From assembly GCF_900103875.1 (NCBI RefSeq), contig NZ_LT629705.1, positions 572,501 through 636,500 on the forward strand: a stretch of 64,000 nt of DNA, in the 5' to 3' direction. This document shows, piece after piece, positions 48,767 through 59,826 of this stretch. The position numbers and the translations under genes were made by a program. Every line of letters starts with the position of its first letter. Position 1 is the stretch's first letter. This DNA comes from Pseudomonas arsenicoxydans (GTDB lineage: Bacteria; Pseudomonadota; Gammaproteobacteria; Pseudomonadales; Pseudomonadaceae). The notes under the pieces were generated by a model. It was not told where the DNA came from. It did not search any database and was given only the letters and a program-made list of their open reading frames with translations.

Positions 48767-50374
48767 TCAGCGAGTTGTTGCCAGTTCCTGTTGGACGCTG
48801 GCGACAGTGCGAGGCCAAGGTTTACCAGCCTGAACCTTCGCTGGCAAGGCCTTGATGGCGGTAACGGCTGCATCGCGGTTGGCGAAGTTACCGTAGGTGA
48901 TGACGTAAAGCGGTTTGCCGTTGAGGACTTTCTTGAAATAACGGTACTCGCCGCCCTGCTCTTTCACGAAGTTTTGCGCGGCCGTTTCAGAGCTGGTACC
49001 GAGAATCTGCACCACGTAGTTGCTGGTCGGCTGCCCGGCGTACCAGGTGCCACCGGCGCCTTTCGCTGCAGCTGCGGGCTTCTCGGCAGGTTTCTCTGCA
49101 GGTTTGGCGGTAGCCACGGCGGCTGGCTTGGCAGGCGCTGGAGCCGGCTTCACGGCAGGCGCGGTCGGGACCGGCTTGGCTGTCGCCACCTGAGTCGGCG
49201 CAGGAGTCGGTTTGGCGGCAGGCGTTGGTGCAGGACCAGGCTGGATACCCGCAGGCGGCGCAGTGGTGGTCACGGTAGGCGGTTTAGCGCTGGAACCTTC
49301 CACCGGCACGCCGTCGTCACCTTCCGTGATACCGCCAGCCGCTTCGGCCAACGGACCGCGCATGACCGGTTGCGAGTTGCCGACCAGCGGCAATGGCATC
49401 GGTTGTGTGTTACCGGCGAATTCGACGGATGGTGCACCGCCGCTATTGGGTTTTGGCGCGCCCTGGCCGAGCGGCAATTGCGCCTGTTCGTTGGCAGGAG
49501 CGCCAGTGGTCGGTGCTTTGCTGCGACCTGGCATCAACCAGGCGGCGGCTACCGCGACCACGACGACGGCGGATATCGCCAATACGTGTTTCTTCGGCAT
49601 GTTGAACCCCATACTTGGACGCTTGACCGCTGAGCGGCTGGCAATCATGGCTTCGATCATTGCATCGCGGGCGACCTGGTTGATATTGCCAGGCCAACCG
49701 TCGGAGCTTTCGTGAATATCAGAGATCTGATCTGCGGTAAAAAGTTCGATGCCCCGGCCGGCGCCTTCAAGGCGCTGGTCAAGATATTCGCGAGTTTCTT
49801 CTTCAGTGTATGGCTGCAATTCGATGACGTGGAAACGCTCTTCCTCAAGGCTTAGCGCATCAAGTTGAGCAATCAGCGAGGACTCACCGAACAGGAACAC
49901 GTGCGGCCGACCTTCCGGCGCGCCAGCGGCGAGCGCCAGCAAGGCTTCCAGTGCGGACTCGTCGAGCTGCTCGGCGTCATCCACCAGCAAATAGACTTCC
50001 TGCCCTGTCAGCGCCAACTGCACCACTTGAGACAGGATCGCGCCGATTTCAGCCTGTTCGACGTTCAGGGCCTGAGCCACCTGACGCAGCACACCAGCCG
50101 CATCACCGGCGCCACGGGCGGAAACCACCACGCTCTGCACCGATTGTTTGTTGGTGCTGGCCACCAGCGCCTGACGCAACAGGGTCTTGCCACTGCCTTG
50201 CGGGCCGGTGACCACTAGCAGCAACTGGCTGTAACGCGCCAGGTGATGCAGTTGTCCCAGCACCGGTTTGCGCTGGGCCGGGAAGAATTTGAAACCAGGC
50301 ACCCGTGGAGCAAAAGGGTCATGGCTTAACTGGTAATGGCCGAGGAAAGCCTCGTCGGCATGCAAACTAGTCAT
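48767..50374 (-). CDS. AAA ATPase with SPOR domain (DamX-like)
   Basis: 535 residues: ExeA-like ATPase part with Walker A GPQGSGKTLL and Walker B LLVDDAEQ (about 1-260), one transmembrane helix (about 266-285), a Pro/Ala/Lys-rich periplasmic linker of about 160 residues, and a C-terminal SPOR domain (YVVQILGTSSET ... KPLYVITYGNF) that binds denuded septal glycan. A role at division sites is known for SPOR proteins. It is the last gene of the pilM...aroB block, 10 bases after aroB. Confidence 0.88.
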   Translation of the reverse strand: MTSLHADEAFLGHYQLSHDPFAPRVPGFKFFPAQRKPVLGQLHHLARYSQLLLVVTGPQGSGKTLLRQALVASTNKQSVQSVVVSARGAGDAAGVLRQVAQALNVEQAEIGAILSQVVQLALTGQEVYLLVDDAEQLDESALEALLALAAGAPEGRPHVFLFGESSLIAQLDALSLEEERFHVIELQPYTEEETREYLDQRLEGAGRGIELFTADQISDIHESSDGWPGNINQVARDAMIEAMIASRSAVKRPSMGFNMPKKHVLAISAVVVVAVAAAWLMPGRSKAPTTGAPANEQAQLPLGQGAPKPNSGGAPSVEFAGNTQPMPLPLVGNSQPVMRGPLAEAAGGITEGDDGVPVEGSSAKPPTVTTTAPPAGIQPGPAPTPAAKPTPAPTQVATAKPVPTAPAVKPAPAPAKPAAVATAKPAEKPAEKPAAAAKGAGGTWYAGQPTSNYVVQILGTSSETAAQNFVKEQGGEYRYFKKVLNGKPLYVITYGNFANRDAAVTAIKALPAKVQAGKPWPRTVASVQQELATTR

Positions 50375-50384
50375 CGGGATCTTA

Positions 50385-51485
50385 TTAACCTTTAAGCTGA
50401 GCCAGGGCGCGGTAATCCGCTCCCAGCGTGGCCTGTAAAACCTCTTTCGGATAATCGTCGGTCACCACCGCTTCGCCCATGTGGCGCAGCAGCACCAGGC
50501 GCAAACGACCGTCGATCACTTTCTTGTCAATTGCCATGTGTTCGAGAAAATCGGCTTCGGTCATCTCTTCAGGCGGGATGACCGGCAATCCGGCGCGCTG
50601 GAACAGGCGAATACCGCGATCACGTTCCTGCTCGGTGATCCAGCCCAGGCGCGCAGACATTTCCAACGCCATTACGGTGCCAGCAGCCACAGCCTCGCCA
50701 TGCAGCCAGACACCATAGCCCATATGAGTTTCGATAGCGTGGCCGAAGGTGTGACCCAGGTTCAAAGTGGCACGAACGCCGGTTTCCTTCTCGTCGGCAC
50801 CGACCACTGCAGCCTTGGCCGCGCAAGAGCGCTCGATGGCATACGTCAGGGCCACCTGATCCAGGGCGCGCAGTCGATCGACGTTTTCTTCGAGCCAGGT
50901 CAGGAACGGCTCATCGCAGATCAGCCCGTACTTGATGACTTCCGCCAGCCCGGCAGAAAGTTCGCGGGGCGGCAGGGTATTGAGGGTGGCGGTATCGATC
51001 AGCACCACGTTCGGCTGATAAAACGCACCGACCATGTTTTTGCCCAGCGGATGGTTGATCCCGGTCTTGCCGCCCACCGAGGAGTCGACTTGCGACAGCA
51101 ATGTGGTCGGAACCTGGATGAAGTCGACGCCACGCTGGTAACAGGCTGCGGCAAAACCGGCCATATCACCAATCACGCCACCACCGAGGGCGATCACCGT
51201 GGTGCGTCGATCGTGCCGTGCGGTCAGCAGGCCGTCGAAAATCAGTTGCAGGGTTTCCCAGGTCTTGAAGGCCTCGCCGTCTGGCAGCACCACGGAGATG
51301 ACCGAGAATTGCGCGAGGCTGCGGGTCAGACGCTCCAGATAGAGCGGCGCAACGGTCTCGTTGGAGATGATCGCTACTTGCCGTCCGCGGATGTGCGGGG
51401 CCAGCAGCTCAGGCTGATCCAACAAACCTTCGCCAATATGAATCGGGTAGCTGCGCTCGCCTAAGTCGACCTTGAGTGTCTGCAT
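50385..51485 (-). CDS. aroB: 3-dehydroquinate synthase
   Basis: Second step of the shikimate pathway; NAD+ and zinc dependent. 366 residues with [14 protein letters not shown], the [19 protein letters not shown] block and [12 protein letters not shown], which holds zinc-binding His. Start 51485 (MQTLKVDL) is the family norm; the open frame extends to 51584 without homology. It lies 150 bases after aroK in the same direction. Confidence 0.97.
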   Translation of the reverse strand: MQTLKVDLGERSYPIHIGEGLLDQPELLAPHIRGRQVAIISNETVAPLYLERLTRSLAQFSVISVVLPDGEAFKTWETLQLIFDGLLTARHDRRTTVIALGGGVIGDMAGFAAACYQRGVDFIQVPTTLLSQVDSSVGGKTGINHPLGKNMVGAFYQPNVVLIDTATLNTLPPRELSAGLAEVIKYGLICDEPFLTWLEENVDRLRALDQVALTYAIERSCAAKAAVVGADEKETGVRATLNLGHTFGHAIETHMGYGVWLHGEAVAAGTVMALEMSARLGWITEQERDRGIRLFQRAGLPVIPPEEMTEADFLEHMAIDKKVIDGRLRLVLLRHMGEAVVTDDYPKEVLQATLGADYRALAQLKG

Positions 51486-51635
51486 GTGTCCCCACAGTGA
51501 AGATGAATCAGGCGTCCTGCCTTGAATTAACGAATGTCCACGATGCCTGTCGGTATGACGCCGTTTGGCGGCCATCCGCCACAACCTTGAGCGGTCGTGA
51601 CAGGACGCCGAGGATAGCGCATTTCGCGCCGGGCA

Positions 51636-52154
51636 TTAACGGGGAGGTAGCTGCTGCAAGCGCTCGAGAATGTCGAGCACCACCATTCGCGGCGGCCGCT
51701 CATCCGTTTCCACCACCAGGTCGGCGATTTCCCGATAAAGGGGGTCGCGGATCGCCAGCAAATCCCGAAGGGTCTTGGCCGGGTCGGCTGTACGCAACAG
51801 CGGCCGATTGCGATCGCGGGCAGTGCGGCCGACCTGCTGCTCGACGGAGGCATGCAGATAAACCACCCGACCACCGGCATGCAGTGCCCGACGATTGGCT
51901 TCGCGCATCACCGCGCCACCACCGGTCGCCAATACCACGCCGTCGCAGCCACACAGCTCGGCAATCATCGCCTGCTCGCGGTCACGGAAGCCCGGCTCGC
52001 CTTCTTTATCAAAAATCCACGGGATATTGGCACCCGTGCGCAATTCAATTTCCTTATCGGAATCTTTGAACGGCAGGCGCAGCTCTTTGGCCAGCAACCG
52101 GCCGATGGTGCTTTTTCCAGCCCCCATCGGTCCAACAAGAATCAAATTTCGCAC
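51636..52154 (-). CDS. aroK: Shikimate kinase
   Basis: 172 residues: P-loop GPMGAGKST, shikimate-binding DSDKEIE and ATGGGAV, lid RDRNRPLL. It phosphorylates shikimate at the 3-hydroxyl. The start is GTG 52154, 4 bases after the pilQ stop, so translation is probably coupled to the pilus operon. Confidence 0.97.
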   Translation of the reverse strand: MRNLILVGPMGAGKSTIGRLLAKELRLPFKDSDKEIELRTGANIPWIFDKEGEPGFRDREQAMIAELCGCDGVVLATGGGAVMREANRRALHAGGRVVYLHASVEQQVGRTARDRNRPLLRTADPAKTLRDLLAIRDPLYREIADLVVETDERPPRMVVLDILERLQQLPPR

Positions 52155-52158
52155 AGAA

Positions 52159-54237
52159 TCAATGACTCACAGCAATCGCCTGGTTATTCATGATACGCGG
52201 AGTGAGAAATACCAGCAGCTCGGATTTTTTCTCCGAAACCACGTCACGCCGGAAAAGGCGGCCAAGATACGGCACATCACCGAGAAATGGCACCTTATCT
52301 ACAACCTTGCTCTGAGTATTTGAGAAAACTCCACCGATCACGATGGTCTCGCCGTCGTTGACCAACACCTTGGCATTGACTTCGTTTTTCTTGATCGGCG
52401 GCACATCCTGGACTTTGTTCAGGTAGTCCGGCTCATCCTTGGTGACCTTGACCTCCATGATGATGCGGTTGTCCGGGGTGATCTGCGGCGTCACTTCAAG
52501 CGACAGGGAGGCCTCCTTGAAAGACACCGAAGTCGCGCCACTGGAACTGGCTTCCTGATAGGGGATCTCGGTGCCCTTGAGGATTTTCGCGGTTTCCTTG
52601 TCGGACGTGACCACCTTCGGTTGCGAGACGATTTCGCCGTTACCGGTCTTCTCCATCGCCGTCAGCTCCAGGTCCAGCAACACATTGTCGGTGATGAAAG
52701 CGATGCCGATCCCCGAGGTATTGCCGGCTGCACCCAAGTCGACAAACGGCGAGTTGGTGCTGGTGCTGCCCGGTGTACCTACGGTCGTCGAGGAGCCACT
52801 CACCCCGGACGCGTTCCAGTTGCCCTTGTTCTGGGCCGAACCGCCCCAGCGCACGCCGAGGCTTTTGTCGTAGTCGACGTTGGCTTCGACGATTCGCGCC
52901 TCGATCATCACTTGGCGCACCGGGATATCCAGTTGCGCGACGATCCGGCGAAGCTCGTCGAGGCGGTCCTGGGTCTGGTAGGCGATGATGTTGTTGGTCC
53001 GCTCATCGACCGTGATGGACCCCCGCTCGTCGGCTTTCGCTTCGGCACTGGTTACCGAAGTGAACAGTTTGGCGATGTCGGCAGCCTTGGCGTAATTGAC
53101 CTGCAGCAACTCCCGACGCAGCGGCGCGAGGTCGGAGATCTGCTTCTGCGATTCCAGCTCCTGGCGTTCGCGAGCGGCGATTTCATCGGCCGGCGCCACC
53201 AGCAGGACGTTGCCGATCTTGCGCTTGTCGAGGCCTTTGGTTTTCAGCACCAGATCCAACGCCTGATCCCAGGGGACGTTTTGCAAACGCAAGGTAATGC
53301 CGCCCTGCACGGTGTCACTGGCAACCAGGTTGAGGTTGGTGAAATCGGCGATCAACTGCAGCACCGAGCGCACATCGATGTCCTGAAAATTCAGCGAGAG
53401 CTTTTCACCGGTATAGGCAAAACGCTCGGCGTTGCGCTTTTGCAGGTCGTCGACGGTCATTGGCCGAATACTGACCGTCAGCTTGTTGTCGGTCTGGTAG
53501 GTCGAATAATCGAACGCTCCGCTGGGCTCGATGCTGATCGTGGCCCGATCGCCCGTGGCACTGGCGTTGACGAATTGAACCGGCGTGGCGAAATCCTTGA
53601 CGTCCAGACGCACGCGCAACGGTTCAGGCAATTGGGTCCTGGCGAAACCAAGGATGATCTTGCCGTCGCGCTCCTGGATATCCGGGGCGATAGAAGGATC
53701 CGACAAGTCGATCACCACATTGCCTTCACCCTGGGTGCCGCGCTGGAAGTCCACACCGCGGATGGTTTTGCTGGTGGGTACATAGGCTTTCACCGGGGCG
53801 GGCTTTGCCGTCGCAACGCGGGGCGCACTGGCCGGCGGCCGAGGTGCCTTGGCACTGTTCCCCTGACCGATCACCACAATCAGCTTGTTGCCTTCGACCC
53901 GGGCGTTATACGGGGTCAGCTGGGTCAGGTTGATGATCAGCCGCGTACGATCGTTGGCCTCCACCACCGTCGCGCTGCGCGCATTGCCTCCGCCCAGATC
54001 GCGATTCTTGCTCGTCAGCTGATTGACCACGCCAGGCAGATCCAATGCGATTCGCGCAGGCGACTCGGTCGTGTATCCGTGGGGCTCTGGTGGCGGCCCA
54101 TCGAAAGACAATTTCAACTCGACGCGATCACCCGGCAGCGCGGCGACATCCAGCGCCTTGAGGTTGGCCGCTTGTACCATCGGCGACAACAACGCTATCC
54201 ATAGCGTGATACCGACGGTTGAGAAAATCCTGTTCAT
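52159..54237 (-). CDS. pilQ: Type IV pilus secretin PilQ
   Basis: 692-residue outer-membrane secretin through which the pilus passes. Signal peptide ending near VQA-ANL, AMIN domain(s) for peptidoglycan binding (about 25-270), STN/N0 domain, N1 domain, and the secretin barrel (about 420-685) with [13 protein letters not shown] and the conserved [15 protein letters not shown] block. Start 54237 lies 13 bases after pilP. Confidence 0.97.
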   Translation of the reverse strand: MNRIFSTVGITLWIALLSPMVQAANLKALDVAALPGDRVELKLSFDGPPPEPHGYTTESPARIALDLPGVVNQLTSKNRDLGGGNARSATVVEANDRTRLIINLTQLTPYNARVEGNKLIVVIGQGNSAKAPRPPASAPRVATAKPAPVKAYVPTSKTIRGVDFQRGTQGEGNVVIDLSDPSIAPDIQERDGKIILGFARTQLPEPLRVRLDVKDFATPVQFVNASATGDRATISIEPSGAFDYSTYQTDNKLTVSIRPMTVDDLQKRNAERFAYTGEKLSLNFQDIDVRSVLQLIADFTNLNLVASDTVQGGITLRLQNVPWDQALDLVLKTKGLDKRKIGNVLLVAPADEIAARERQELESQKQISDLAPLRRELLQVNYAKAADIAKLFTSVTSAEAKADERGSITVDERTNNIIAYQTQDRLDELRRIVAQLDIPVRQVMIEARIVEANVDYDKSLGVRWGGSAQNKGNWNASGVSGSSTTVGTPGSTSTNSPFVDLGAAGNTSGIGIAFITDNVLLDLELTAMEKTGNGEIVSQPKVVTSDKETAKILKGTEIPYQEASSSGATSVSFKEASLSLEVTPQITPDNRIIMEVKVTKDEPDYLNKVQDVPPIKKNEVNAKVLVNDGETIVIGGVFSNTQSKVVDKVPFLGDVPYLGRLFRRDVVSEKKSELLVFLTPRIMNNQAIAVSH

Positions 54238-54250
54238 TGTTCGAGTTCCA

Positions 54251-54778
54251 CTATGAGTGCTCTTTCAAAGGGATGGTCCGCGGTCGTTCCAGCCAGGCAC
54301 CTTGGCCGTCGGGCACGATTTCGACCACATCGACTTGTGAGCTGCTGATGGCGACGATCCGTCCATCGTTACGCCCCAGATAATCGCCGACCTTAAGCCG
54401 ATGCACGCCGCCCGCCCCGCGCAACAGCGCAAAGGAGCCGGTCGCATTGGAGATCGTGCCGACCATTTCAAACTGCTCGATGTTGAAGCCTTCGAGGTAT
54501 TGCTTGGTGCGGTTGGGGTCGGGTTTGACGTTGCGCGAGCCATGCTTCTGGCCCGCCAGATCAACCCTGACCTGTCGCGAAAACGGGCTGCGCAGGTTGG
54601 CAGCGTTGTACGTGAATGTGGGGTAAGACCGGAATGTCGGCGTTGGTTCAATCTTGCCGGGCGGCCTGAGGCGCACTTCATTCATGTAGGCATCGAGGTC
54701 ACTGACGTCGTTGGCGTTACCGCACCCCGCCAGGCCAGCGAACAACATCGCCATCGAGAAACAACGAGCCGGGCTCAT
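54251..54778 (-). CDS. pilP: Type IV pilus inner-membrane lipoprotein PilP
   Basis: 175 residues, lipobox LAGC (C19), then an unstructured segment and a small beta-sandwich (HRLKVGDYLGRNDGRIV) that binds the secretin N0 domain. It links the PilM/N/O platform to PilQ. Overlaps pilO by ATGA. Confidence 0.95.
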   Translation of the reverse strand: MSPARCFSMAMLFAGLAGCGNANDVSDLDAYMNEVRLRPPGKIEPTPTFRSYPTFTYNAANLRSPFSRQVRVDLAGQKHGSRNVKPDPNRTKQYLEGFNIEQFEMVGTISNATGSFALLRGAGGVHRLKVGDYLGRNDGRIVAISSSQVDVVEIVPDGQGAWLERPRTIPLKEHS

Positions 54779-55398
54779 TTCTGCAGCCCCTTGTCGTTGT
54801 AGCGATAGGTCTTGGCAAGAATGCTCATGCGCAGTTTCGGACCGCTCTCGGGGTCGACCGGCGCGAGATCGAAATCATGCAGCGTAACGATTCGCGGCAA
54901 CCCGGCCACGCCACTGACAAACGTCGCCAGGTCATGATAGGCACCGGTCACGGTGATCTGGATCGGTAACTCGATGTAGAACTGCTGCGTAACCTCCGGC
55001 AGCAATTTGATCTCTTCGAACTCCAGCCCGCTGCCCAACCCTGTACGGGTAATGTCTTCAAGCAAACCTGGCACTTCGGTGTCGCTGGGCAATTGCCGCA
55101 ACAATACGCCGAATGAGTTCTCCATCTCCTTCATCTGCTGGGTGTACAGCTCCAGGTTTGCCGCCATGCGGGCCTTGGTCGCGAATTGCTCCTTGAGGGT
55201 CGATTCCTCTTCGCGCTTGAGTGCCAATTGATCTTCCAGATCGCTGAGGTAAAAGGAGTAGCCCAGCGCCAGCACCAGAACCATCAGCAGCCCCCCCGCC
55301 AGCGCCTTGATCGCGGGTGGCCAGGAGCCCATGTTGTTGGTGTCCAGATCGTTGATGTCGATCTTGCGCAGCCCTTCGAACCATTCAGAAGGGCTCAT
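54775..55398 (-). CDS. pilO: Type IV pilus assembly protein PilO
   Basis: 207 residues: cytoplasmic start (SEWFEGLRKIDINDLDTNN), one transmembrane helix (ALAGGLLMVLVLALGYSFYL), a coiled coil and a ferredoxin-like periplasmic domain. It pairs with PilN to form the alignment platform. Overlaps pilN by ATGA. Confidence 0.96.
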   Translation of the reverse strand: MSPSEWFEGLRKIDINDLDTNNMGSWPPAIKALAGGLLMVLVLALGYSFYLSDLEDQLALKREEESTLKEQFATKARMAANLELYTQQMKEMENSFGVLLRQLPSDTEVPGLLEDITRTGLGSGLEFEEIKLLPEVTQQFYIELPIQITVTGAYHDLATFVSGVAGLPRIVTLHDFDLAPVDPESGPKLRMSILAKTYRYNDKGLQK

Positions 55399-55960
55399 TT
55401 ACCTTCCTCCACAACGGCGGGCTGCGTCTGATGGACGGTCAACTGAAAAATATTGGCCTGATCCAGCTGACCGGCGGTGGTCGCCTTGACCTCTGTGAGG
55501 CTGGGCGCGTCGAACCAATCCGAGGCGTCCAGGTTGCGCATCAGGTCCGACACGCGATTGTTGGACTCCGCAGCGCCGGTGATCGATAAGGTTTTTCCGA
55601 CCATTTTCACTTCGGTGAAATACACCCCGTCCGGCAGCGTGCGCGCCAGCTGGTCGAAAATCCGCCCACTGATGGGACGGTTGCCTTGCAGGTCCTGGAT
55701 AATGCGCATGCGCTCCACCAGTTGCTGGCGACGGGACTTCAGGTCGCTGATCTGCTTGATCCGCTCGTCGACCACGCCAATCTGCTTGCCGATGTAATCG
55801 TTACGGGCCACTTGCCGGTCAATGGCACCGCTGATGATCTGGTCAGCAATGAGTACCGCACCCACGGAACCTGCCAAAACGCCGACCAGCGCCAGTAAGA
55901 AGCGTTTGCGGCGTGCTTCGCGCAGCTCCTCGCGCCAGGGTAAAAGGTTGATCCGTGCCA

Positions 55961-55961
<1 letters not shown>
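55395..55961 (-). CDS. pilN: Type IV pilus assembly protein PilN
   Basis: 188 residues: N-terminal ARINLLPWREE peptide that docks into PilM, one transmembrane helix (about 23-45), coiled coil and periplasmic domain. The start overlaps the pilM stop by one base. Confidence 0.96.
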
Positions 55962-57052
<1,091 letters not shown>

Positions 57053-57109
57053 TTACGGACTCTGTAATATCCATTGCGTTCAAACCACCCGTCTTGACAG
57101 CAGCGCAAA

Positions 57110-57139
57110 TGACGCTCTCGACGGAAAAATGCTTATAAT
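57110..57139 (+). promoter_or_regulatory. Likely sigma-70 promoter of ponA
   Basis: A perfect -10 TATAAT at 57134-57139, 100 bases before the gene. The best -35 at 18-base spacing is TGACGC (57110-57115), a weak match; a perfect TTGACA at 57094-57099 is too far (34 bases) to pair with it. Confidence 0.5.
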
Positions 57140-57239
57140 GCCGAGCGATTTTTTCCGGTTTTTACTGCAAGCTCGGGTCGTTCCCTGTTATCTGAACCCT
57201 GTTGCCTAATTCATTCTTTGCCCTGGATATCCCAAAGCC

Positions 57240-59684
57240 TTGATTCGTCTGCTGAAATTTTTCGGTTGGTCCATCGTCGCCGTTTTCTGCGGACTGCTCC
57301 TCGGTCTGAGCGGCGCGTTTCTTTACCTTAGTCCGGGATTGCCGTCCGTGGAGGCTCTGAGAAGCATCCAGTTGCAGATTCCGTTGCGGGTTTACAGCAG
57401 CGACAACAAGTTGATCGCCGAATTTGGCGAAATGCGCCGCACGCCGATCCGTTTCGCCGACATTCCCCCCAATTTCATCAATGCGTTACTAAGTGCTGAA
57501 GACGACAATTTCGCCAACCACTACGGCGTCGACCCTAGCAGCCTGATGCGCGCAGCGACACAACTGGTTAAAAGCGGACACATCCAGTCCGGCGGCAGCA
57601 CCATCACCATGCAGGTCGCAAAGAACTTCTTCCTGACCAGCGAACGCAGTTTCTCGCGTAAAACCACTGAAATCCTCCTGGCCCTGCAGATCGAACGGCA
57701 GTTGACCAAGGACGAGATCCTCGAGCTGTACGTCAACAAAATCTATCTGGGTAACCGCGCCTACGGCATCGAAGCCGCTGCGCAGGTTTACTACGGCAAG
57801 TCGATTCGTGACGTCAGCCTGGCGCAAATGGCAATGATCGCCGGCCTGCCCAAAGCCCCTTCGCGCTTCAACCCGCTGGCCAACCCGGCTCGCAGCAAGG
57901 AGCGTCGCGACTGGATTCTTGGACGCATGTACAAGCTCGGGAAAATCACCGAAGCCGACTACACCACCGCGATCAATGAACCGCTGAACGCCAGCTACCA
58001 CGTGCCGACCCCTGAAGTGAACGCGCCCTACATCGCTGAAATGGCCCGTGCCGAAATGGTCGGTCGCTATGGCAGCGACGCGTACACCGAAGGCTTCCGC
58101 GTCACCACGACGGTGCCGAGCAATTTGCAGGAAATGGCCAACACGGCGGTCCACGAAGGCTTGATGACCTACGACCAGCGTCACGGCTATCGCGGTCCCG
58201 AGTCGCGCCTGCCGGGCAAGACTCGCGAAGCCTGGGCAGTCGAGCTGACTAAACAGCGCACCATCAGCACCCTCGAGCCTGCGATCGTCACGCAAGTCGA
58301 CAAGAACGGCCTGCAAGTGATGACCCGCACCGGTGACGAACACGTCGGCTGGGACAGCATGAAGTGGGCGCGTCCGTTCTTGAACACCAACAGCATGGGC
58401 GCCAATCCGAAACAACCGTCGGATGTGGCACAGGTCGGTGATCTGATCCGCGTTCAGCGCCAGCCGGACAATTCGCTGAAATTCAGCCAGATCCCGCAAG
58501 CGCAAGGTGCGCTGGTGTCGCTTGACCCGCAGAACGGCGCCATCCGCTCGCTGGTCGGTGGTTTTGCCTTCGAGCAGAGCAACTACAACCGTGCCATGCA
58601 GGCCAAGCGTCAGCCGGGTTCGAGCTTCAAGCCATTCGTCTACAGCGCCGCACTGGATAACGGCTACACCGCCGCCAGCCTGGTCAACGATGCGCCGATC
58701 GTGTTTGTCGACGAGTACCTGGACAAGGTCTGGCGTCCGAAGAACGACACCAATACCTTCCTCGGCCCGATTCGCCTGCGTGAAGGCCTGTACAAATCGC
58801 GTAACCTAGTCTCGATTCGCCTGGTGCAGGCGCTGGGCGTTGATCGCACCATCGACTACATCAGCAAATTCGGCTTCAACAAACAGGACCTGCCGCGCAA
58901 CCTGTCGCTGGCGCTGGGCACCGCGACCCTGACGCCGATGGAAATCGCCACCGGCTGGAGCACTTTCGCCAACGGCGGCTACAAGATCAGTCCGTACATC
59001 ATCGATAAAATCGAAAGCCGCAACGGTGACACCCTGTTCGTTGCCAATCCGCCGAGCGTGCCTCAGGGCGGCGCAGCCACCAGCGGTATCGCCGCACCGG
59101 TCGCGCAGACGTTTACGGTCAACCAGACCCCGGGCGAGGCTGCGGCCGCGCCAGGCACGACGCCACAAACGCCTGCGGTGGCTGAACGCATCATCGATGG
59201 CCGCACCACGTACATCCTCAACAGCATGCTTGAGGACGTGATCAAACTGGGTACCGGCCGCCGCGCCCTGGCTTTGGGCCGTAGCGACATCGCGGGCAAG
59301 ACCGGGACCACCAACGAATCCAAGGATGCGTGGTTCTCGGGCTACAACGCCGACTACGTAACCACTGTCTGGACCGGGTTCGATCAGCCGGAAAGCCTGG
59401 GCAAGCGCGAGTTCGGCGGCACCGTGGCGCTGCCGATCTGGATGAACTACATGGCGGCAGCCCTTAAAGATAAGCCACCCCATACGCAACCGGAGCCCGA
59501 AGGCATTCTCAGCCTGCGGGTTGACCCGGTCAGCGGCCGTGCGGCCAGCCCTGGGACGCCAGGGGCCTACTTCGAACTGTTCAAGGCCGAAGACACGCCG
59601 CCGTCGGTGAATGAGCTGGGTAACGGCACAGCGCCGGGCAGCCCGCTGCCAGCGGATGAGGCGGCGCCGATCGATTTGTTCTAG
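57240..59684 (+). CDS. mrcA: Penicillin-binding protein 1A (bifunctional)
   Basis: An 814-residue inner-membrane peptidoglycan synthase (called ponA in pseudomonads). Transmembrane helix at about 8-30, GT51 glycosyltransferase domain with catalytic Glu in SAEDDNFANHYG, an OB-like insert, and a transpeptidase domain with S462-S-F-K465, SRN and KTG (GKTGTTNESK) motifs. The start is TTG 57240: no ATG fits and the residues from there align with a normal PBP1A start. Divergent from pilM, as in P. aeruginosa. Confidence 0.95.
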   Translation: MIRLLKFFGWSIVAVFCGLLLGLSGAFLYLSPGLPSVEALRSIQLQIPLRVYSSDNKLIAEFGEMRRTPIRFADIPPNFINALLSAEDDNFANHYGVDPSSLMRAATQLVKSGHIQSGGSTITMQVAKNFFLTSERSFSRKTTEILLALQIERQLTKDEILELYVNKIYLGNRAYGIEAAAQVYYGKSIRDVSLAQMAMIAGLPKAPSRFNPLANPARSKERRDWILGRMYKLGKITEADYTTAINEPLNASYHVPTPEVNAPYIAEMARAEMVGRYGSDAYTEGFRVTTTVPSNLQEMANTAVHEGLMTYDQRHGYRGPESRLPGKTREAWAVELTKQRTISTLEPAIVTQVDKNGLQVMTRTGDEHVGWDSMKWARPFLNTNSMGANPKQPSDVAQVGDLIRVQRQPDNSLKFSQIPQAQGALVSLDPQNGAIRSLVGGFAFEQSNYNRAMQAKRQPGSSFKPFVYSAALDNGYTAASLVNDAPIVFVDEYLDKVWRPKNDTNTFLGPIRLREGLYKSRNLVSIRLVQALGVDRTIDYISKFGFNKQDLPRNLSLALGTATLTPMEIATGWSTFANGGYKISPYIIDKIESRNGDTLFVANPPSVPQGGAATSGIAAPVAQTFTVNQTPGEAAAAPGTTPQTPAVAERIIDGRTTYILNSMLEDVIKLGTGRRALALGRSDIAGKTGTTNESKDAWFSGYNADYVTTVWTGFDQPESLGKREFGGTVALPIWMNYMAAALKDKPPHTQPEPEGILSLRVDPVSGRAASPGTPGAYFELFKAEDTPPSVNELGNGTAPGSPLPADEAAPIDLF

Positions 59685-59689
59685 AGAAG

Positions 59690-59778
59690 CAGCAGCAAGC
59701 TTTAAGCTGCAAGCCACAAGTAAAAGCAAACGCCATGCGCACGCTTCAACTTGCAGCTTGTAGCTTGCCACTAGAAGC
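59690..59778. repeat. Dispersed AGCTTG-type inverted repeat, copy 4
   Basis: Left arm GCAAGCTTTAAGCTGCAAGC with CAAGTAAAAGCAAAC; right arm CTTCAACTTGCAGCTTG, TAGCTTGCC. It shares the TAAGCTGCAAGC...AAGCAAAC string with copy 1. It lies between ponA and the terminator shared with maeB. Confidence 0.8.
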
Positions 59779-59782
59779 CCAT

Positions 59783-59813
59783 AAAAAAACCCAGCACTTG
59801 GCTGGGTTTTTTT
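59783..59813. terminator. Bidirectional intrinsic terminator of ponA and maeB
   Basis: AAAAAAACCCAGC-ACTTG-GCTGGGTTTTTTT: a 6-bp G+C-rich stem extended by seven A:T pairs, with T tracts in both directions. It ends 13 bases before the maeB stop. Confidence 0.95.
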
Positions 59814-59826
59814 ATGGGTGCTGCTG

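Noticed and set aside
57094-57099. TTGACA as the -35 of the ponA promoter
   Set aside because: It is 34 bases from the TATAAT box, twice the usual spacing, so it cannot pair with it.
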